This document shows positions 35,501 through 45,556 of a stretch of DNA of 64,000 nucleotides, piece after piece (the stretch's first letter is position 1; every line of letters starts with the position of its first letter). Origin of the DNA: Desulforamulus hydrothermalis Lam5 = DSM 18033 (GTDB lineage Bacteria > Bacillota > Desulfotomaculia > Desulfotomaculales > Desulfotomaculaceae); the NCBI RefSeq assembly GCF_000315365.1, contig NZ_CAOS01000001.1, positions 1,456-65,455 of the forward strand. Reading direction: 5' to 3'. The position numbers and the translations under genes are program-made. The notes under the pieces were generated by a model, which was not told where the DNA came from, did no database searches, and saw nothing but the letters and a program-made list of their open reading frames with translations.

Positions 35501-37423
35501 ATGGGATACAAATGTGTTTATATGCTGTCTGAAATAAAAGAGTATCTGAAAAACACTGTCCTATTTGCTTTCGACTTTGAAACGTCACCCCGCGATAAAT
35601 GGAGGAACGATAAAAGTGCAGCTCTGGATGCTCATAAAGCAGATATTACAGGGATCAGTTTTTCAGTATCAGAAGGGACTGCTATATATGTTCCACTTAA
35701 ACATCGTAGCGGGCGAAATGCAGAGAACCAGGCGGCAATATGGGATTATCTGAAATTACTATTCGAATCAAAAGATGTAATAAAAGTTGCTCATAATCTG
35801 GCTTTTGAGTCTATGTTCCTTTACGCAAGAGGCATTGTCCTTCAAAAGCCTTGCTATGACACGATTGCAGCATCACAACTTACATTAAAAAGCAAGTGGG
35901 AGTTCAGAAGTCTTGCTGACAGCGGACTTAAAACGCTTGCGCCTGCACTCTGCAAAGCAGAAATGACAGAATTCTCAACGGTTACTGACGGCCGCTTTTT
36001 CGATGAATTGAACCCTCAGGATGAGAAGACTGTCCGCTACGCTTGTGCTGACAGCGACTACACTCTTCGCTTGTATCATGTTTTCAATCAGTGGTTTGAT
36101 AGATTTTTACCCAAACACAGAACCATTGTGGAAGAGGTAGAATCGCCTACATCAGTGTATGTCGGGATAATGAAGTATAACGGCATATTGGTGGATAAGT
36201 CAGCCATGCTGAAGAAACAAGCGGAAGCCGCAGAAAAGATTGTCAGTATCAGAAAAGAGATTGCCGGAATTATCGGCAATGTAGAGATTGGGGCAAATGC
36301 TTCAACTTCAGCATTTAAAAAATATCTTTTTGTGGATCTCGGTCTTCCGGTAATGAAAACGACCGCAAAACATCAGGAAGCTGCCGATGATGAAACCATG
36401 ATCCTGTTAAAAGAATGGTGTGAATCCAACAGGCCTGAACTTGCTCGCTTATTTGAACTGGTGCAGGAATACCGCAAGTGGGGAAAACTCAAATCCACCT
36501 ATATAGACGGGTATCTTCGATTTATTGATGAGGATACCGGCAGGATTCATCCGGACCTTATGCCATTGGGGACAGAGACAGGCAGATTTGCGTCAAGAAA
36601 CCCGAATATGCAGAATTGCCCGCAGAAAGATAATGACCCAATAGGCATACGGAAATTTATCATTTCGCCAGCCGGAAAGGTTCTTTTATCCCTTGACTTT
36701 TCACAGATAGAACTGCGCGTCGGAGCGTTTTATTGCAGGGACAAACGTATGCTGGAAACCTATCGTACTGGCGGTGATATCCACGCTCAGACCACTTCTG
36801 TTATTTACCGCATTCCTTTTGAAGAGGCAGCAGACAAAAATGCTCCGCATTATAAAGAGCGCAGGACCATTGCAAAGAACTGTAATTTTGGTGTGTTCTA
36901 TGGCCTGTTTCCTACTGGCTTACAGAGGACACTTAAATTTAAAGCAGGCCTGAACCCGACTTTGTCCGAATGTGAGACCATCATTCAAAACTTGAAAGCC
37001 GGATACCCTGGTCTTGCCAAATGGCAGGATGAGGTTAAAAAGCGGGCTGCTGTAAGCTGCTATACAGAAACATGGCTGGGCAGGCGAAGATACCTGCTGG
37101 GAATTCGGTCATCAGATTGGGGCAAGAAGTCGTTTGCCGAGCGGTGCGCATTAAATACACCTATTCAAGGTACAGCGGCAGATATTCTAAAGCTTGCCTG
37201 TGGGCGCATCATCAGTGGACTTCCCGAAAGGCTTTGGCTGAAACCTATACTGCAGATACATGACGAGCTGGTTTTTGAATTACCGGAAGACAAGGTGGAC
37301 GAAGCAGTTGCTTTAATAAAAGAGTGTATGGAAACACAACCCTTCCCTGAATTTGATGTACCTATTGTGGCAGAGGCTTCGGTAGGGAGAAATTTTGGAG
37401 AAATGAAAGAAATGGAGGATTGA
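35501..37423 (+). CDS. Phage family A DNA polymerase
   Basis: 640 residues. N-terminal 3'-5' exonuclease-like domain (FAFDFETSPRDKW, ACADSDYTLRLYH). Polymerase motif A LSLDFSQIELRVGAFY, motif B RRTIAKNCNFGVFYG, motif C ILQIHDELVFELP. Replicates the phage genome. AAAGGAG before the ATG. Confidence 0.95.
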   Translation: MGYKCVYMLSEIKEYLKNTVLFAFDFETSPRDKWRNDKSAALDAHKADITGISFSVSEGTAIYVPLKHRSGRNAENQAAIWDYLKLLFESKDVIKVAHNLAFESMFLYARGIVLQKPCYDTIAASQLTLKSKWEFRSLADSGLKTLAPALCKAEMTEFSTVTDGRFFDELNPQDEKTVRYACADSDYTLRLYHVFNQWFDRFLPKHRTIVEEVESPTSVYVGIMKYNGILVDKSAMLKKQAEAAEKIVSIRKEIAGIIGNVEIGANASTSAFKKYLFVDLGLPVMKTTAKHQEAADDETMILLKEWCESNRPELARLFELVQEYRKWGKLKSTYIDGYLRFIDEDTGRIHPDLMPLGTETGRFASRNPNMQNCPQKDNDPIGIRKFIISPAGKVLLSLDFSQIELRVGAFYCRDKRMLETYRTGGDIHAQTTSVIYRIPFEEAADKNAPHYKERRTIAKNCNFGVFYGLFPTGLQRTLKFKAGLNPTLSECETIIQNLKAGYPGLAKWQDEVKKRAAVSCYTETWLGRRRYLLGIRSSDWGKKSFAERCALNTPIQGTAADILKLACGRIISGLPERLWLKPILQIHDELVFELPEDKVDEAVALIKECMETQPFPEFDVPIVAEASVGRNFGEMKEMED

Positions 37424-37427
37424 TGTT

Positions 37428-38216
37428 ATGAATAACTTACAGGTTTTTAAGAATACAGAATTTGGAGAACTTAAAGTACTCGTTATTGATGGAAAGGAAT
37501 ACTTCCCTGCGGCAGATTGCGCGAGGATGCTTGGATACTTAGATCCCTACGATGCAATTAAGAGACATACAAAGGGGTCGGTGAAACACCGAGTCCTTAC
37601 AAGTGGCGGTGAGCAGGATATAAAATTTATTCCGGAAGGAGATCTTTTCCGATTAATTGTTAAATCAAAGCTTCCTGCTGCTGAACGCTTTGAAAGATGG
37701 GTCTTTGATGAAGTCTTGCCTACGATAAGAAAACATGGAGTTTATGCTACAGATAAAGTTATCGAAGAGATGATTTCTAATCCGGAGTATGGTATCAGGA
37801 TTTTCTCTGAACTAAAGGCAGAACGCGACAGACGGAAAGCTTTAGAAATAGAGAATGCAAAGAATAAACAGATTATCAGCGAGCTAAAGCCCAAGGCGAG
37901 CTATTATGATCTCATATTGCAAAATAAAAGCCTTGTTCCGATCAGCAAGATTGCCAAGGATTACGGAATGTCTGGCCGCGCTTTCAATAAGCTGCTTCAT
38001 GAACTTGGGGTACAGTACAAAATGGGAAACTGCTGGCTTTTATATCAGGAGTACGCCGATCAAGGATACACGCAGTCCAAGACCCATGCTATTGATGCAG
38101 AAAGAAGCGTAATGCACACATATTGGACACAAAAAGGAAGGCTATTTATCTATGACCTTCTTAAAAACAAGAAAGGTATATTGCCTGTAATCGAACGTGA
38201 ACAAAAAAGCGCATAG
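37428..38216 (+). CDS. Phage antirepressor (BRO-N + KilA-C)
   Basis: 262 residues. N-terminal BRO domain (KVLVIDGKEYFPAADCARML, HRVLTSGGEQDIKFIPEGDL) and C-terminal ANT/KilAC HTH (ISKIAKDYGMSGRAFNKLL). Typical lytic-switch antirepressor, but placed inside the replication module, so its target may be local. Confidence 0.9.
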   Translation: MNNLQVFKNTEFGELKVLVIDGKEYFPAADCARMLGYLDPYDAIKRHTKGSVKHRVLTSGGEQDIKFIPEGDLFRLIVKSKLPAAERFERWVFDEVLPTIRKHGVYATDKVIEEMISNPEYGIRIFSELKAERDRRKALEIENAKNKQIISELKPKASYYDLILQNKSLVPISKIAKDYGMSGRAFNKLLHELGVQYKMGNCWLLYQEYADQGYTQSKTHAIDAERSVMHTYWTQKGRLFIYDLLKNKKGILPVIEREQKSA

Positions 38217-38231
38217 GCAGGGGGTAATACC

Positions 38232-38657
38232 ATGAGTATCAGCAAGTTTAACGCGGAAGGATATTACGACCCCACACCTTATGAAGCACTGCTTAGGATT
38301 GAGCGAGAGGCCAGGAAAGCGCCTTACAGACCGATGGTATTTATCTGCAGCCCATATGCTGGTGATATAGAACGTAATATCCGTAAGGCTCAGGGGTACT
38401 GCCGCTTTGCAGTGAGCAGGAATTGCATACCTATTGCTCCGCACCTCTTGTTTCCGCAGTTTATGGACGACGATGATGAACAAATGCGGGATCTGGGCTT
38501 GTTCTTTGGCATGGTGCTGATGTCAAAGTGTTCAGAAGTGTGGGTATTTGGCAGAAAAATTACTAAAGGGATGTCCATTGAGATTGAAAAGGCAAAGCAG
38601 CGCAGCATTCCGATCCGGTATTTTAATGAACAATGCGAGGAGGTACGATGTAAGTGA
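38232..38657 (+). CDS. DUF4406-like (DUF7768) nucleotide-related protein
   Basis: 141 residues. MVFICSPYAGDIERNIRKAQ and EVWVFGRKITKGMSIEIEKA show the nucleoside deoxyribosyltransferase/SLOG-like Rossmann fold common in prophages. Likely binds nucleotides; no activity shown. Overlaps the next gene by four bases. Confidence 0.8.
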   Translation: MSISKFNAEGYYDPTPYEALLRIEREARKAPYRPMVFICSPYAGDIERNIRKAQGYCRFAVSRNCIPIAPHLLFPQFMDDDDEQMRDLGLFFGMVLMSKCSEVWVFGRKITKGMSIEIEKAKQRSIPIRYFNEQCEEVRCK

Positions 38658-40378
38658 GCATCTCATTCCCTAAAGAACTGGCTAACCGGAAGCAATGGAT
38701 ATGCTGGCGTCTGGAACCAAACACAAAGGACGGAAAAGACAGTAAAATCCCTTACAATCCCTTAACCGGCAGAAAAGCCTCAAGCACTAACCCAAACGAC
38801 TGGTCGACCCTTGACAATGCGGTTGCGGCAAAAGAACAATACCTCTATACCGGATTGGGTTTTGTATTCGCAAAAAGCGGAGGCTTAGTAGGGATAGACA
38901 TAGATCACTGCCGCGACAAAAACACTGGGGAATTAAACGATACCGCCAAGGCTATCCTTGAGCGGTTTCCGTCCTATACGGAAATCAGCCCTTCAGGAAC
39001 TGGGCTTCATATTTTCTATAAAGGGGAGATGCCTGCCAAGGGCAATAAAAACACAAAAACCGGCGTTGAAATGTATGCCCACAGCAGATATTTCACAATG
39101 ACTGGCGAACGACTGCCAGGGACTCCTGATTACATTGCTGAAGATAACGGGGCACTGGCCTGGATACATGAGAATTATATCAAAAGTAAAAAGCGGAGAG
39201 GAAAAAGCAAGAAAGACAGTAAGGTGGTTAAGCTAGAGCCGCTTACAGACGAAGAAATTCTGGAGAAAGCCCGGACAGCCGAAAACCATAAGGAATTTAA
39301 CCTGCTATGGGAAGGAAAATGGCAGGAAGCAGGGTATCCCAGCCAGTCCGAAGCCGACCTTGCCCTTTGCTGTATGCTGGCTTTCTGGTCAGGCAAAAAC
39401 AAAGAGCAGATGGACAGGCTGTTTAGAAATTCCGGGTTATTCCGGGAAAAGTGGGATACGGTACATCATGCAAGTGGAGCAACATATGGGCAGGAGACAC
39501 TGGATAAGGCCATTGAAGTCACAGAGAACGTATACAGCCGCGAGAGCGAGTCGGTTATCTTTGAACATGAGGGCAGGTATTACCGCACCAGAGGCGAAAG
39601 CGTGTATCCTATAACAAACTTTATCATCCAGCCGGTGGAGATGATTGTATCAGAAGATGAAACGCAAATGACCGCCGATCTTATTACAATCCGCGATGAA
39701 GTATACCGCCAGACCTTTATGACTACCGACTTCAATAACATCCAAAAGTTTAAAAATATCTTGAACCGCCGGACAATATCCTTAGGCTATTTTGGCTCAG
39801 AAGGAGATTTGGAACTGCTGAAAGGTTATATATCCGAAATGGAGTGGGTACAAAAAACAGGGGTCAAGGCTCTTGGAATTTATGAGCATGGCGAGCGGAT
39901 GGTATATGTTTCAACGGATGGTGCCATTGAAGCCGGAGGCAACATTGTTGAAGATATCGTGCAGCTTGATAAGTATAAAAGCATAACAACCGATATTCTA
40001 ATCTTTGAGCCATTGACAAAGGAACAGCTTGTTATGCTTGGAGAATGGATCCTCAGCTATAACGAACCTATAAAAACGGTGTCAGTGATGGCATGGGTAG
40101 CAGGATGCTTTATTAAACCGCATCTTAAAAAATCGGGCATTAAATTTCCGCATTTATTGCTTGTCGGAGAACAGGGCAGCGGAAAAAGTAATACATTGGA
40201 GCGGGTTATTCTGCCGGTATTTTCATGCAGTAAAATCCGCGCGGCTACACAGGTTACTGCATTTACACTGATGAAGGAATCTGCATCATCGAATCTGATA
40301 CCGCAGCTGATGGATGAATTCAAACCTTCAAAGATAGACAAGTGTGACCGTCAAGTACTTTTGAACAAATTTCGCTAA
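38654..40378 (+). pseudogene. Phage primase-helicase, 5' part (split by IS21)
   Basis: Prim-pol-type N-terminus (ELANRKQWICWRLEPN, LVGIDIDHCRD with catalytic Asp) and helicase Walker A LVGEQGSGKSNTLERV. The true coding sequence ends at 40342, where IS21 copy 2 enters at FKPSKIDK. Removing the IS and one ACAAG rejoins the gene as SKIDK-LRLNALYNHLRDAY. Phage replication by this protein is therefore interrupted. Confidence 0.9.
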
Positions 40379-40392
40379 ATAATTTTTAGCAT

Positions 40393-41148
40393 CTAATTAT
40401 TTCCAAAAATGGTTTTGCGATGTTTGATTCGGTAGCTGTCACCACTTAAATGAACCACCTCACTTTTATGGATTATGCGATCCAAAATTGCGGTTGTAAT
40501 TGCCGGATCACCGAGCAACTCTCCCCAGTCTTCAGGACCTTTGTTAGAGGTAATTATCAGAGAGGTTTGGCCATAGAGCCGGTTGACCAGTTGGAAGAAC
40601 ATATTGGCTTCATTGCGATCCATGGCCATAAACATCAGGTCATCAATTATGACCAAGTCTGAGGAAATTATCCGTTTGATCCTAACCCGGCCGCTGCGGG
40701 TGATTTCCTGAGTCTTAAACAGGTGAATCAGGGCATCCATCTGAATAAAGCTGACTTTATACCCCCGGCGAATAGCCTCAATACCCAAGCCAATAGCCAA
40801 ATGGGTTTTTCCGACTCCAGGAGGCCCAAGCAATATGAGATTGTATGCCTGCTCAACCCATAGTAATTCCTTCAGTTGTTGTAACTGCTTTTTACTTAAG
40901 GATTGTTGTTCAGCCGGATTGAAGGATTCGAGAGATTTATATTCCGGGAATGCCGCCCATTTCAACCGCTTTTCCTGGTGTTTTTCTTCCCGTTTATGCA
41001 GCTCATACTGGATGAGTTGATGTAGAAACTCCCGGCAGGTAAGTTGTTTGGCCTCTGCGTCTATTAAAAAATCATCAAGAATCTTTGCTGTTTCAGAAAA
41101 ATTCAACAACTTCATTTGCTGTTTTAATTCAGCGGTTACTCCTGGCAT
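40393..41148 (-). CDS. istB: IS21 helper IstB, copy 2
   Basis: 251 residues with Walker A GPPGVGKTHLA and Walker B LVIIDDLMF. Overlaps the istA end. Complete. Confidence 0.93.
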   Translation of the reverse strand: MPGVTAELKQQMKLLNFSETAKILDDFLIDAEAKQLTCREFLHQLIQYELHKREEKHQEKRLKWAAFPEYKSLESFNPAEQQSLSKKQLQQLKELLWVEQAYNLILLGPPGVGKTHLAIGLGIEAIRRGYKVSFIQMDALIHLFKTQEITRSGRVRIKRIISSDLVIIDDLMFMAMDRNEANMFFQLVNRLYGQTSLIITSNKGPEDWGELLGDPAITTAILDRIIHKSEVVHLSGDSYRIKHRKTIFGNN

Positions 41149-42763
41149 ATCAGGCCTCCATTCATAATTTGTTGATAAATTTTAATATCTCGCACCTGAG
41201 GTTTGGTTTTCAGTTTGCTTCGGTCTGTTTCGTCTAAAGGCTTAATTTCTGGTGAAACATCTTTATATACGGGTTTTCCCAAAGTATCCTGTTCTTTAAA
41301 ATGCTTTACAGCGTCAACAAAATCTGTTGCACTAAATAACTTGTGTTTCAAACAATATCCCAGCGCCTTTGCAATTACCTGCGTGCTTAAATCCGTGATA
41401 TTTTGCTGGATTAATTGCAACTGATCCCGGATATATCGTGGTTTTTGTTCCCGGATTTTTTCGAGAAATGCTCTGGCCTGTGAAGGGTCGTTAAAAAGGT
41501 TAGCTACACTGTCAATATACTTGTCAATTCCCTTGGAACGGTCCCGGCTGTGATTATTATTTTTAATCAGCTTGCCTTTTTCATGACATATATTGTGCCT
41601 GGCCAGTTCCTGGCGGTAGCTTGGTCATAAATTACCAGGACATTATCATCAACTACTTCGACCAAGACTTCTTTATCCATGCCGTCGTATGTTCCCAACG
41701 GAACCGAGTAGCGATTGCCGTTGTACCAAACAGTATTGTCTTTTCGAACTCGTCTTGTTATACTATTGGTACAACTTATTTCCATTTTTTCAAGAACCGG
41801 TCGAAGGTGTTGTTTTTCGAGTACGAACACTTCCGCCGGTATTTTCTTTGTCGTGTTATGCTTCTTTCCGTTACCTGTCCGTTCTAGCCAGGCCAAGCAA
41901 TCTTCGTTTAGCTTGTCCAGGTTAAAAAACATCCGATGTTTAGCAAAGTTCTTTTTTACGTATCCCACTACGTTTTCTATCCGTCCTTTGCTCTCTGGGT
42001 CCTGTTTACGGCACATGTAGATTTGAAAACCCCGTTTTTTCGCATAAGCGGCAAATTCATGCGTCATAATCAGGTCTCCGTAGTTTTCGCTGACCAGGAT
42101 AAGATGATCTTGGTCGTAGACAATCTCTTTTGTCATACCACCAAAGTATGCAAAAGCATTTTCATGAATCTGGATAACATCTGCCGTTGTAAAGGGCCGG
42201 TCAAGCCACGCCACGTATTTATACCGGGAATGGGACAGCACAAAGGTAATGAACCAAAGTTTGATTAGATTCCCTTTGATATTTTTAAGTTTGGTCTCAC
42301 CAAAATCAACCTGCATCTGATAACCCATGGGCGGGTCTTCGACGGCTTCGTACTGCCTTTTATGTATGGTTTTCGGGATATCATGCTCCTTTCTTAATCT
42401 AGATACATAATTTCTTACGGTACTCTCACAGACATCTACCTCCGGGTGCCTTTCTAATAACCAGTCCAGTACCTGAGCTGCTGAAAAATCCGGATATTCC
42501 TTAAGCCACGATAAAATTTCTCCACCAACACAGTCCAGCTTTTTCTGCCGGGTCTTCAATTCTTTAATGGCCTTCTCTAATTCATCTGGCTCAAGCCTTT
42601 CGTACTTGTACACGGTATTTCTGGAAATGCCTAAATGTCTGGCTATCTGTGATACATTTAATCCTAACTCCTTAAGCCGGTGTATTTCTAAATACATGCT
42701 CCACCTTTCCGCAATTTTCATTATACCCTCTCCCAATGATGATTGAATTGCCAGTTCAATCAT
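41136..42763 (-). pseudogene. istA: IS21 transposase IstA, copy 2, frameshifted
   Basis: N-terminal HTH (VSQIARHLGISRNTVYKYE), DDE core with QVDFGETKLK, VYDQDHL and Glu in SKGRIENVVGYVKK. The main frame stops at 41567, but another frame carries on as ELARHNICHEKGKLIKNN, then to the 41136 stop with IAKALGYCLKHKLFSATDF, normal for an IstA C-terminus. One C missing near 41623 explains it. A few residues of the N-terminus may be extra (start near 42700 also possible). Confidence 0.85.
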
Positions 42764-42839
42764 ACAGGAAAGGTATATTGTGGTAAATACTGTTCATTTT
42801 TATTTAGCGGAATCTGTTAATTATATTTTAGCGGTTACA

Positions 42840-43711
42840 ACAAGTTAAGGCTAAATGCCTTATACAACCATCTTCGTGATGCATATGACGGGCATGAAGG
42901 TGTCCGTGGCCGGGCGGATCAAAGTGCTGTTACTTATGAACTGTTGGCGCCTATTATTGTAGCTGGTGAGGAATCGCCGGATGAAGCGGCTATTAGGGAA
43001 CGAAGTATAGAATTGCTTTTCAGTAAGAAGGACTTAAAACCGGCCAGCCATAGGCAAGCATTTTATAAGTTGTGTGCAAAAGCGGATCTGCTTGGCAGCT
43101 TCGGCCGGAGCCTGCTGGATATAGCACTCAGGGTATCGCCCGATGAGGCGGAGAAATGGTATGAGGAAGCAAAGTCAGAGATATCTGATGAGTTTCCATC
43201 CCGTATCGTCAATAACCTTGCATGCTGCTATGCCGGATTGAGCCTAGTAAACAAACTGTGTGAATTCCTTAATGTAACGTGGTCTGAAGTGTTTCCCATT
43301 AACAAAGGTGCATGTATTCGATATCTTCAGAACGGTGTGCAGGAGTACTTACTGGATGGCGGCAGTAATAATAAGACCATTGTAGAACAGACGCTGGAAA
43401 TCATGGCCCGGATGAAACTGGCTCCGAATCAAGACTACACTTTTGATAAAGATGGCAAGGTTATCGGGATTCGTTTCTGTGATGTATATGACCGCTATAC
43501 CAAGTACAGACGCGATTATGCAATCACAGGTGAATGTCTTCCATATAACCAGTTTTTGAAGCAATTGAGGCAAAGTGACTTTTTTATAGAGAGCAATAAA
43601 ACGATGCGTTTCGGAAATGAAACAAAAAAAGCGTGGGCTCTTGATTTCTCGATACTGAAAGAGCGATGCGATGTGAGCGGCTTTGAGATCACAGATATTG
43701 AGCCTCTTTAG
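42840..43711 (+). pseudogene. Phage primase-helicase, 3' part
   Basis: Continues the gene interrupted at 40342: LRLNALYNHLRDAYDGHEG, then helical C-terminal regions with a winged-helix-like tail (DYTFDKDGKVIGIRF). The first ATG in frame is 42944, but the coding sequence really begins at the duplication. Confidence 0.88.
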
Positions 43712-43717
43712 TATCGA

Positions 43718-43995
43718 AAAAGGTAACAAGGTAACAAAAAGGTAACGCCCGAAACGCTGATGAATAGCCACTTGTTACCGATGTTACCTTTGTTACCTCA
43801 ACTTTATATATACGCGCGAGAGATGAAATTATTTTTTGAAAAAATAAAAAATAAAAAAAATATAAATATTTGTGTCTATACCTTCCCCCAAAAAGAGGTA
43901 ACAAGGTAACAAAATCCGCAAATGCGCTTGTAAAGCGGGTTTGAGAAGTTACCTTTTTAGAAATACCGGGGTAACAAGAGGGGAAAAAGTAACAT
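43718..43995. promoter_or_regulatory. Candidate phage replication origin (GGTAAC iterons)
   Basis: Ten GGTAAC copies: plus strand at 43722, 43730, 43741, 43897, 43905, 43970; minus strand (GTTACC) at 43774, 43783, 43792, 43948; a variant AGTAACA near 43989. Neighbours are spaced 8-9 bases in pairs/triplets. Between the groups lies a very AT-rich tract (about 43825-43872). Iterons plus AT-rich DNA between helicase and nuclease genes is what a replication origin looks like. Confidence 0.65.
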
Positions 43996-44014
43996 TTTTG
44001 GAGGATGAGCGGTT

Positions 44015-44317
44015 ATGTCTGAAAAGAGTATTGTGACTAAAATCCTGCGGTACTTAAAGACAGTACCGGGGTGTTTCTGCTGGAAGGAACATGGCGGTAT
44101 GTACGGGACAGCGGGAATACCAGACATTATTGCCTGTGTAAATGGGCGGTTTATAGCTTTTGAAGTAAAAACCCCATCGGGAAAGACAACAAAACTGCAG
44201 GAAGCAACCATCAAAAAAATCCTCAATGCCGGAGGAGTGGCAGCGGTTGTCCATTCGGTAGATGAGGTGAAGGTTATTCTGGAAAAGCATGGCCTTCTGC
44301 AAAGAACGAAGACATAA
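44015..44317 (+). CDS. VRR-NUC domain nuclease
   Basis: 100 residues. PD-(D/E)XK nuclease fold: GIPDIIACVNGRFIAFEVKT, with Asp and the ExK pair. Single-domain phage VRR-NUC proteins process DNA junctions or replication intermediates. GGAGGATGAG upstream. Confidence 0.92.
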   Translation: MSEKSIVTKILRYLKTVPGCFCWKEHGGMYGTAGIPDIIACVNGRFIAFEVKTPSGKTTKLQEATIKKILNAGGVAAVVHSVDEVKVILEKHGLLQRTKT

Positions 44318-44408
44318 CGAACAAGGAAACAAGCACTGCAAAGCAATGCAAAAAAGCACACTGCTTCAAAGATCAAGGTTTTTTATCTTGATTTTTTGGA
44401 GGTGCGAT

Positions 44409-44864
44409 ATGCTGATTGCATGGCAGTATTTAGATAAAAAAGCGGCTGCTGTTGAAGCTTTGAAAGATTACAGCAGCATGCAGTACATTATCGAACACAG
44501 TGATGAGGATATATATGAAATTGAAACCCGTATGACAAGCCCTCATAGTGCAAAGATTACCGGAGTTCCGGGCAAACACAATCCCAAAAGCGGCGAAGAA
44601 CGCCTTGCTGCTTGCCTTGACGAGATTGATGTGTTGAAAGAACGTTACAGGCGGGCATTGGAATATATGGAGTGGTTCAAGCCTGCTTGGGAAGCTCTGT
44701 CGGAGGAAGAACAGTTTATACTGACAGAATTTTTTGTTAATGATGTGAGTAAGACAGAAGCTGTAGCAAACATCGGAGAGAAGCTGTTTCTTGAAAGAGC
44801 ACAGGTATACCGCAGGAAAGACAAGGCGCTTAATCATCTTGCACTGCTTTTATATGGGAAGTAG
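44409..44864 (+). CDS. ArpU/DUF1492-like phage transcriptional regulator
   Basis: About 151 residues. C-terminal sigma-4-like HTH (LSEEEQFILTEFFVNDVSKT, ERAQVYRRKDKALNHL). Such regulators control late genes in Firmicute phages. TTGGAGGTG upstream of ATG 44409. Confidence 0.8.
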   Translation: MLIAWQYLDKKAAAVEALKDYSSMQYIIEHSDEDIYEIETRMTSPHSAKITGVPGKHNPKSGEERLAACLDEIDVLKERYRRALEYMEWFKPAWEALSEEEQFILTEFFVNDVSKTEAVANIGEKLFLERAQVYRRKDKALNHLALLLYGK

Positions 44865-44898
44865 TTTAAGATAACATTAGCTGCATGTTAAATAGGAA

Positions 44899-44940
44899 AC
44901 CCACTTAGATAGAGCGATCTACCTAAGTGGGTATTTTTTA
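44899..44940 (+). terminator. Terminator after the late regulator
   Basis: ACCCACTTAG/CTAAGTGGGT stem with an inner TAGA/TCTA and T-rich tail. Confidence 0.9.
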
Positions 44941-45012
44941 TGGCCTACTGTATTGCGCTTAAAGTAAGCTCGTAGGATCTGTTATTTATAGTATACGCTC
45001 TTTAATAAGAAA

Positions 45013-45083
45013 ATCAATTAGATTTGAAAAAATGAACTAATTGATGCATAAATCTTGACAATAGGCATATAATATAGTATCAT
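45013..45083 (+). promoter_or_regulatory. Promoter and operator of the toxin-antitoxin pair
   Basis: TTGACA (45055-45060), 17-base spacer, TATCAT (45078-45083). Just upstream a 9-bp inverted repeat ATCAATTAG/CTAATTGAT (45013-45021/45037-45045), a good site for autoregulation by the antitoxin. Confidence 0.7.
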
Positions 45084-45106
45084 TGTATCACAAAAGAGGT
45101 GATGCA

Positions 45107-45517
45107 ATGAATCAGCACTATAATCAGAACTATACCCGGGATCAGATTGATGAGATTTTGGCAATGATACAAGACTGTATAAGAGAGGGCAGATTTATTA
45201 TATCAAAAAATGAGAATAGACAAGAAAACATAGATTTTATAAATGAATATAACTTAAATAGTAGAAGGCAAAAAGAGATTTTACTAAAAATAAAAACAGA
45301 AGATTTCTGCCATTCATTGCAAAATACAAAAATAGGATTTGAACATGAGGTTTTATATGTATTTTGTCCCCAGGTTACGTTATTTAACTTTGATGGTATC
45401 GAGGAGCTAGTTGATATATATACGAAATTTAATCTAATTGATAGTGAGAGTGGAAAACGAGTGGTTGTCATATCGTTTCATAAGCGAAACAAGCCGATTG
45501 ATTATCTTTTCCGATGA
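45107..45517 (+). CDS. MqsR-like toxin of a Panacea toxin-antitoxin pair
   Basis: About 136 residues. IDEILAMIQDCIREGRFIIS at the start and KRVVVISFHKRNKPIDYLF at the end resemble MqsR/RelE-type mRNA interferases. GAGGTGATGC before ATG 45107. The next gene is a zinc-finger/Panacea antitoxin. It would arrest translation when freed. Family assignment comes mostly from the pairing and the C-terminal pattern, so moderate certainty. Confidence 0.65.
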   Translation: MNQHYNQNYTRDQIDEILAMIQDCIREGRFIISKNENRQENIDFINEYNLNSRRQKEILLKIKTEDFCHSLQNTKIGFEHEVLYVFCPQVTLFNFDGIEELVDIYTKFNLIDSESGKRVVVISFHKRNKPIDYLFR

Positions 45518-45556
45518 TCAATCAGAAAGTTTGAGAGTTTGAAAGGAGGTCGCCTT

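Larger units (their letters stand above)
40343..42839. mobile_element. IS21 family element 2, inserted in the prophage primase gene
   Basis: About 2.5 kb. Ends TGT(G/A)ACCG; 5-bp target duplication ACAAG (40338-40342/42840-42844). Carries istB and a frameshifted istA on the minus strand. Sequence clearly different from copy 1. Confidence 0.9.
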
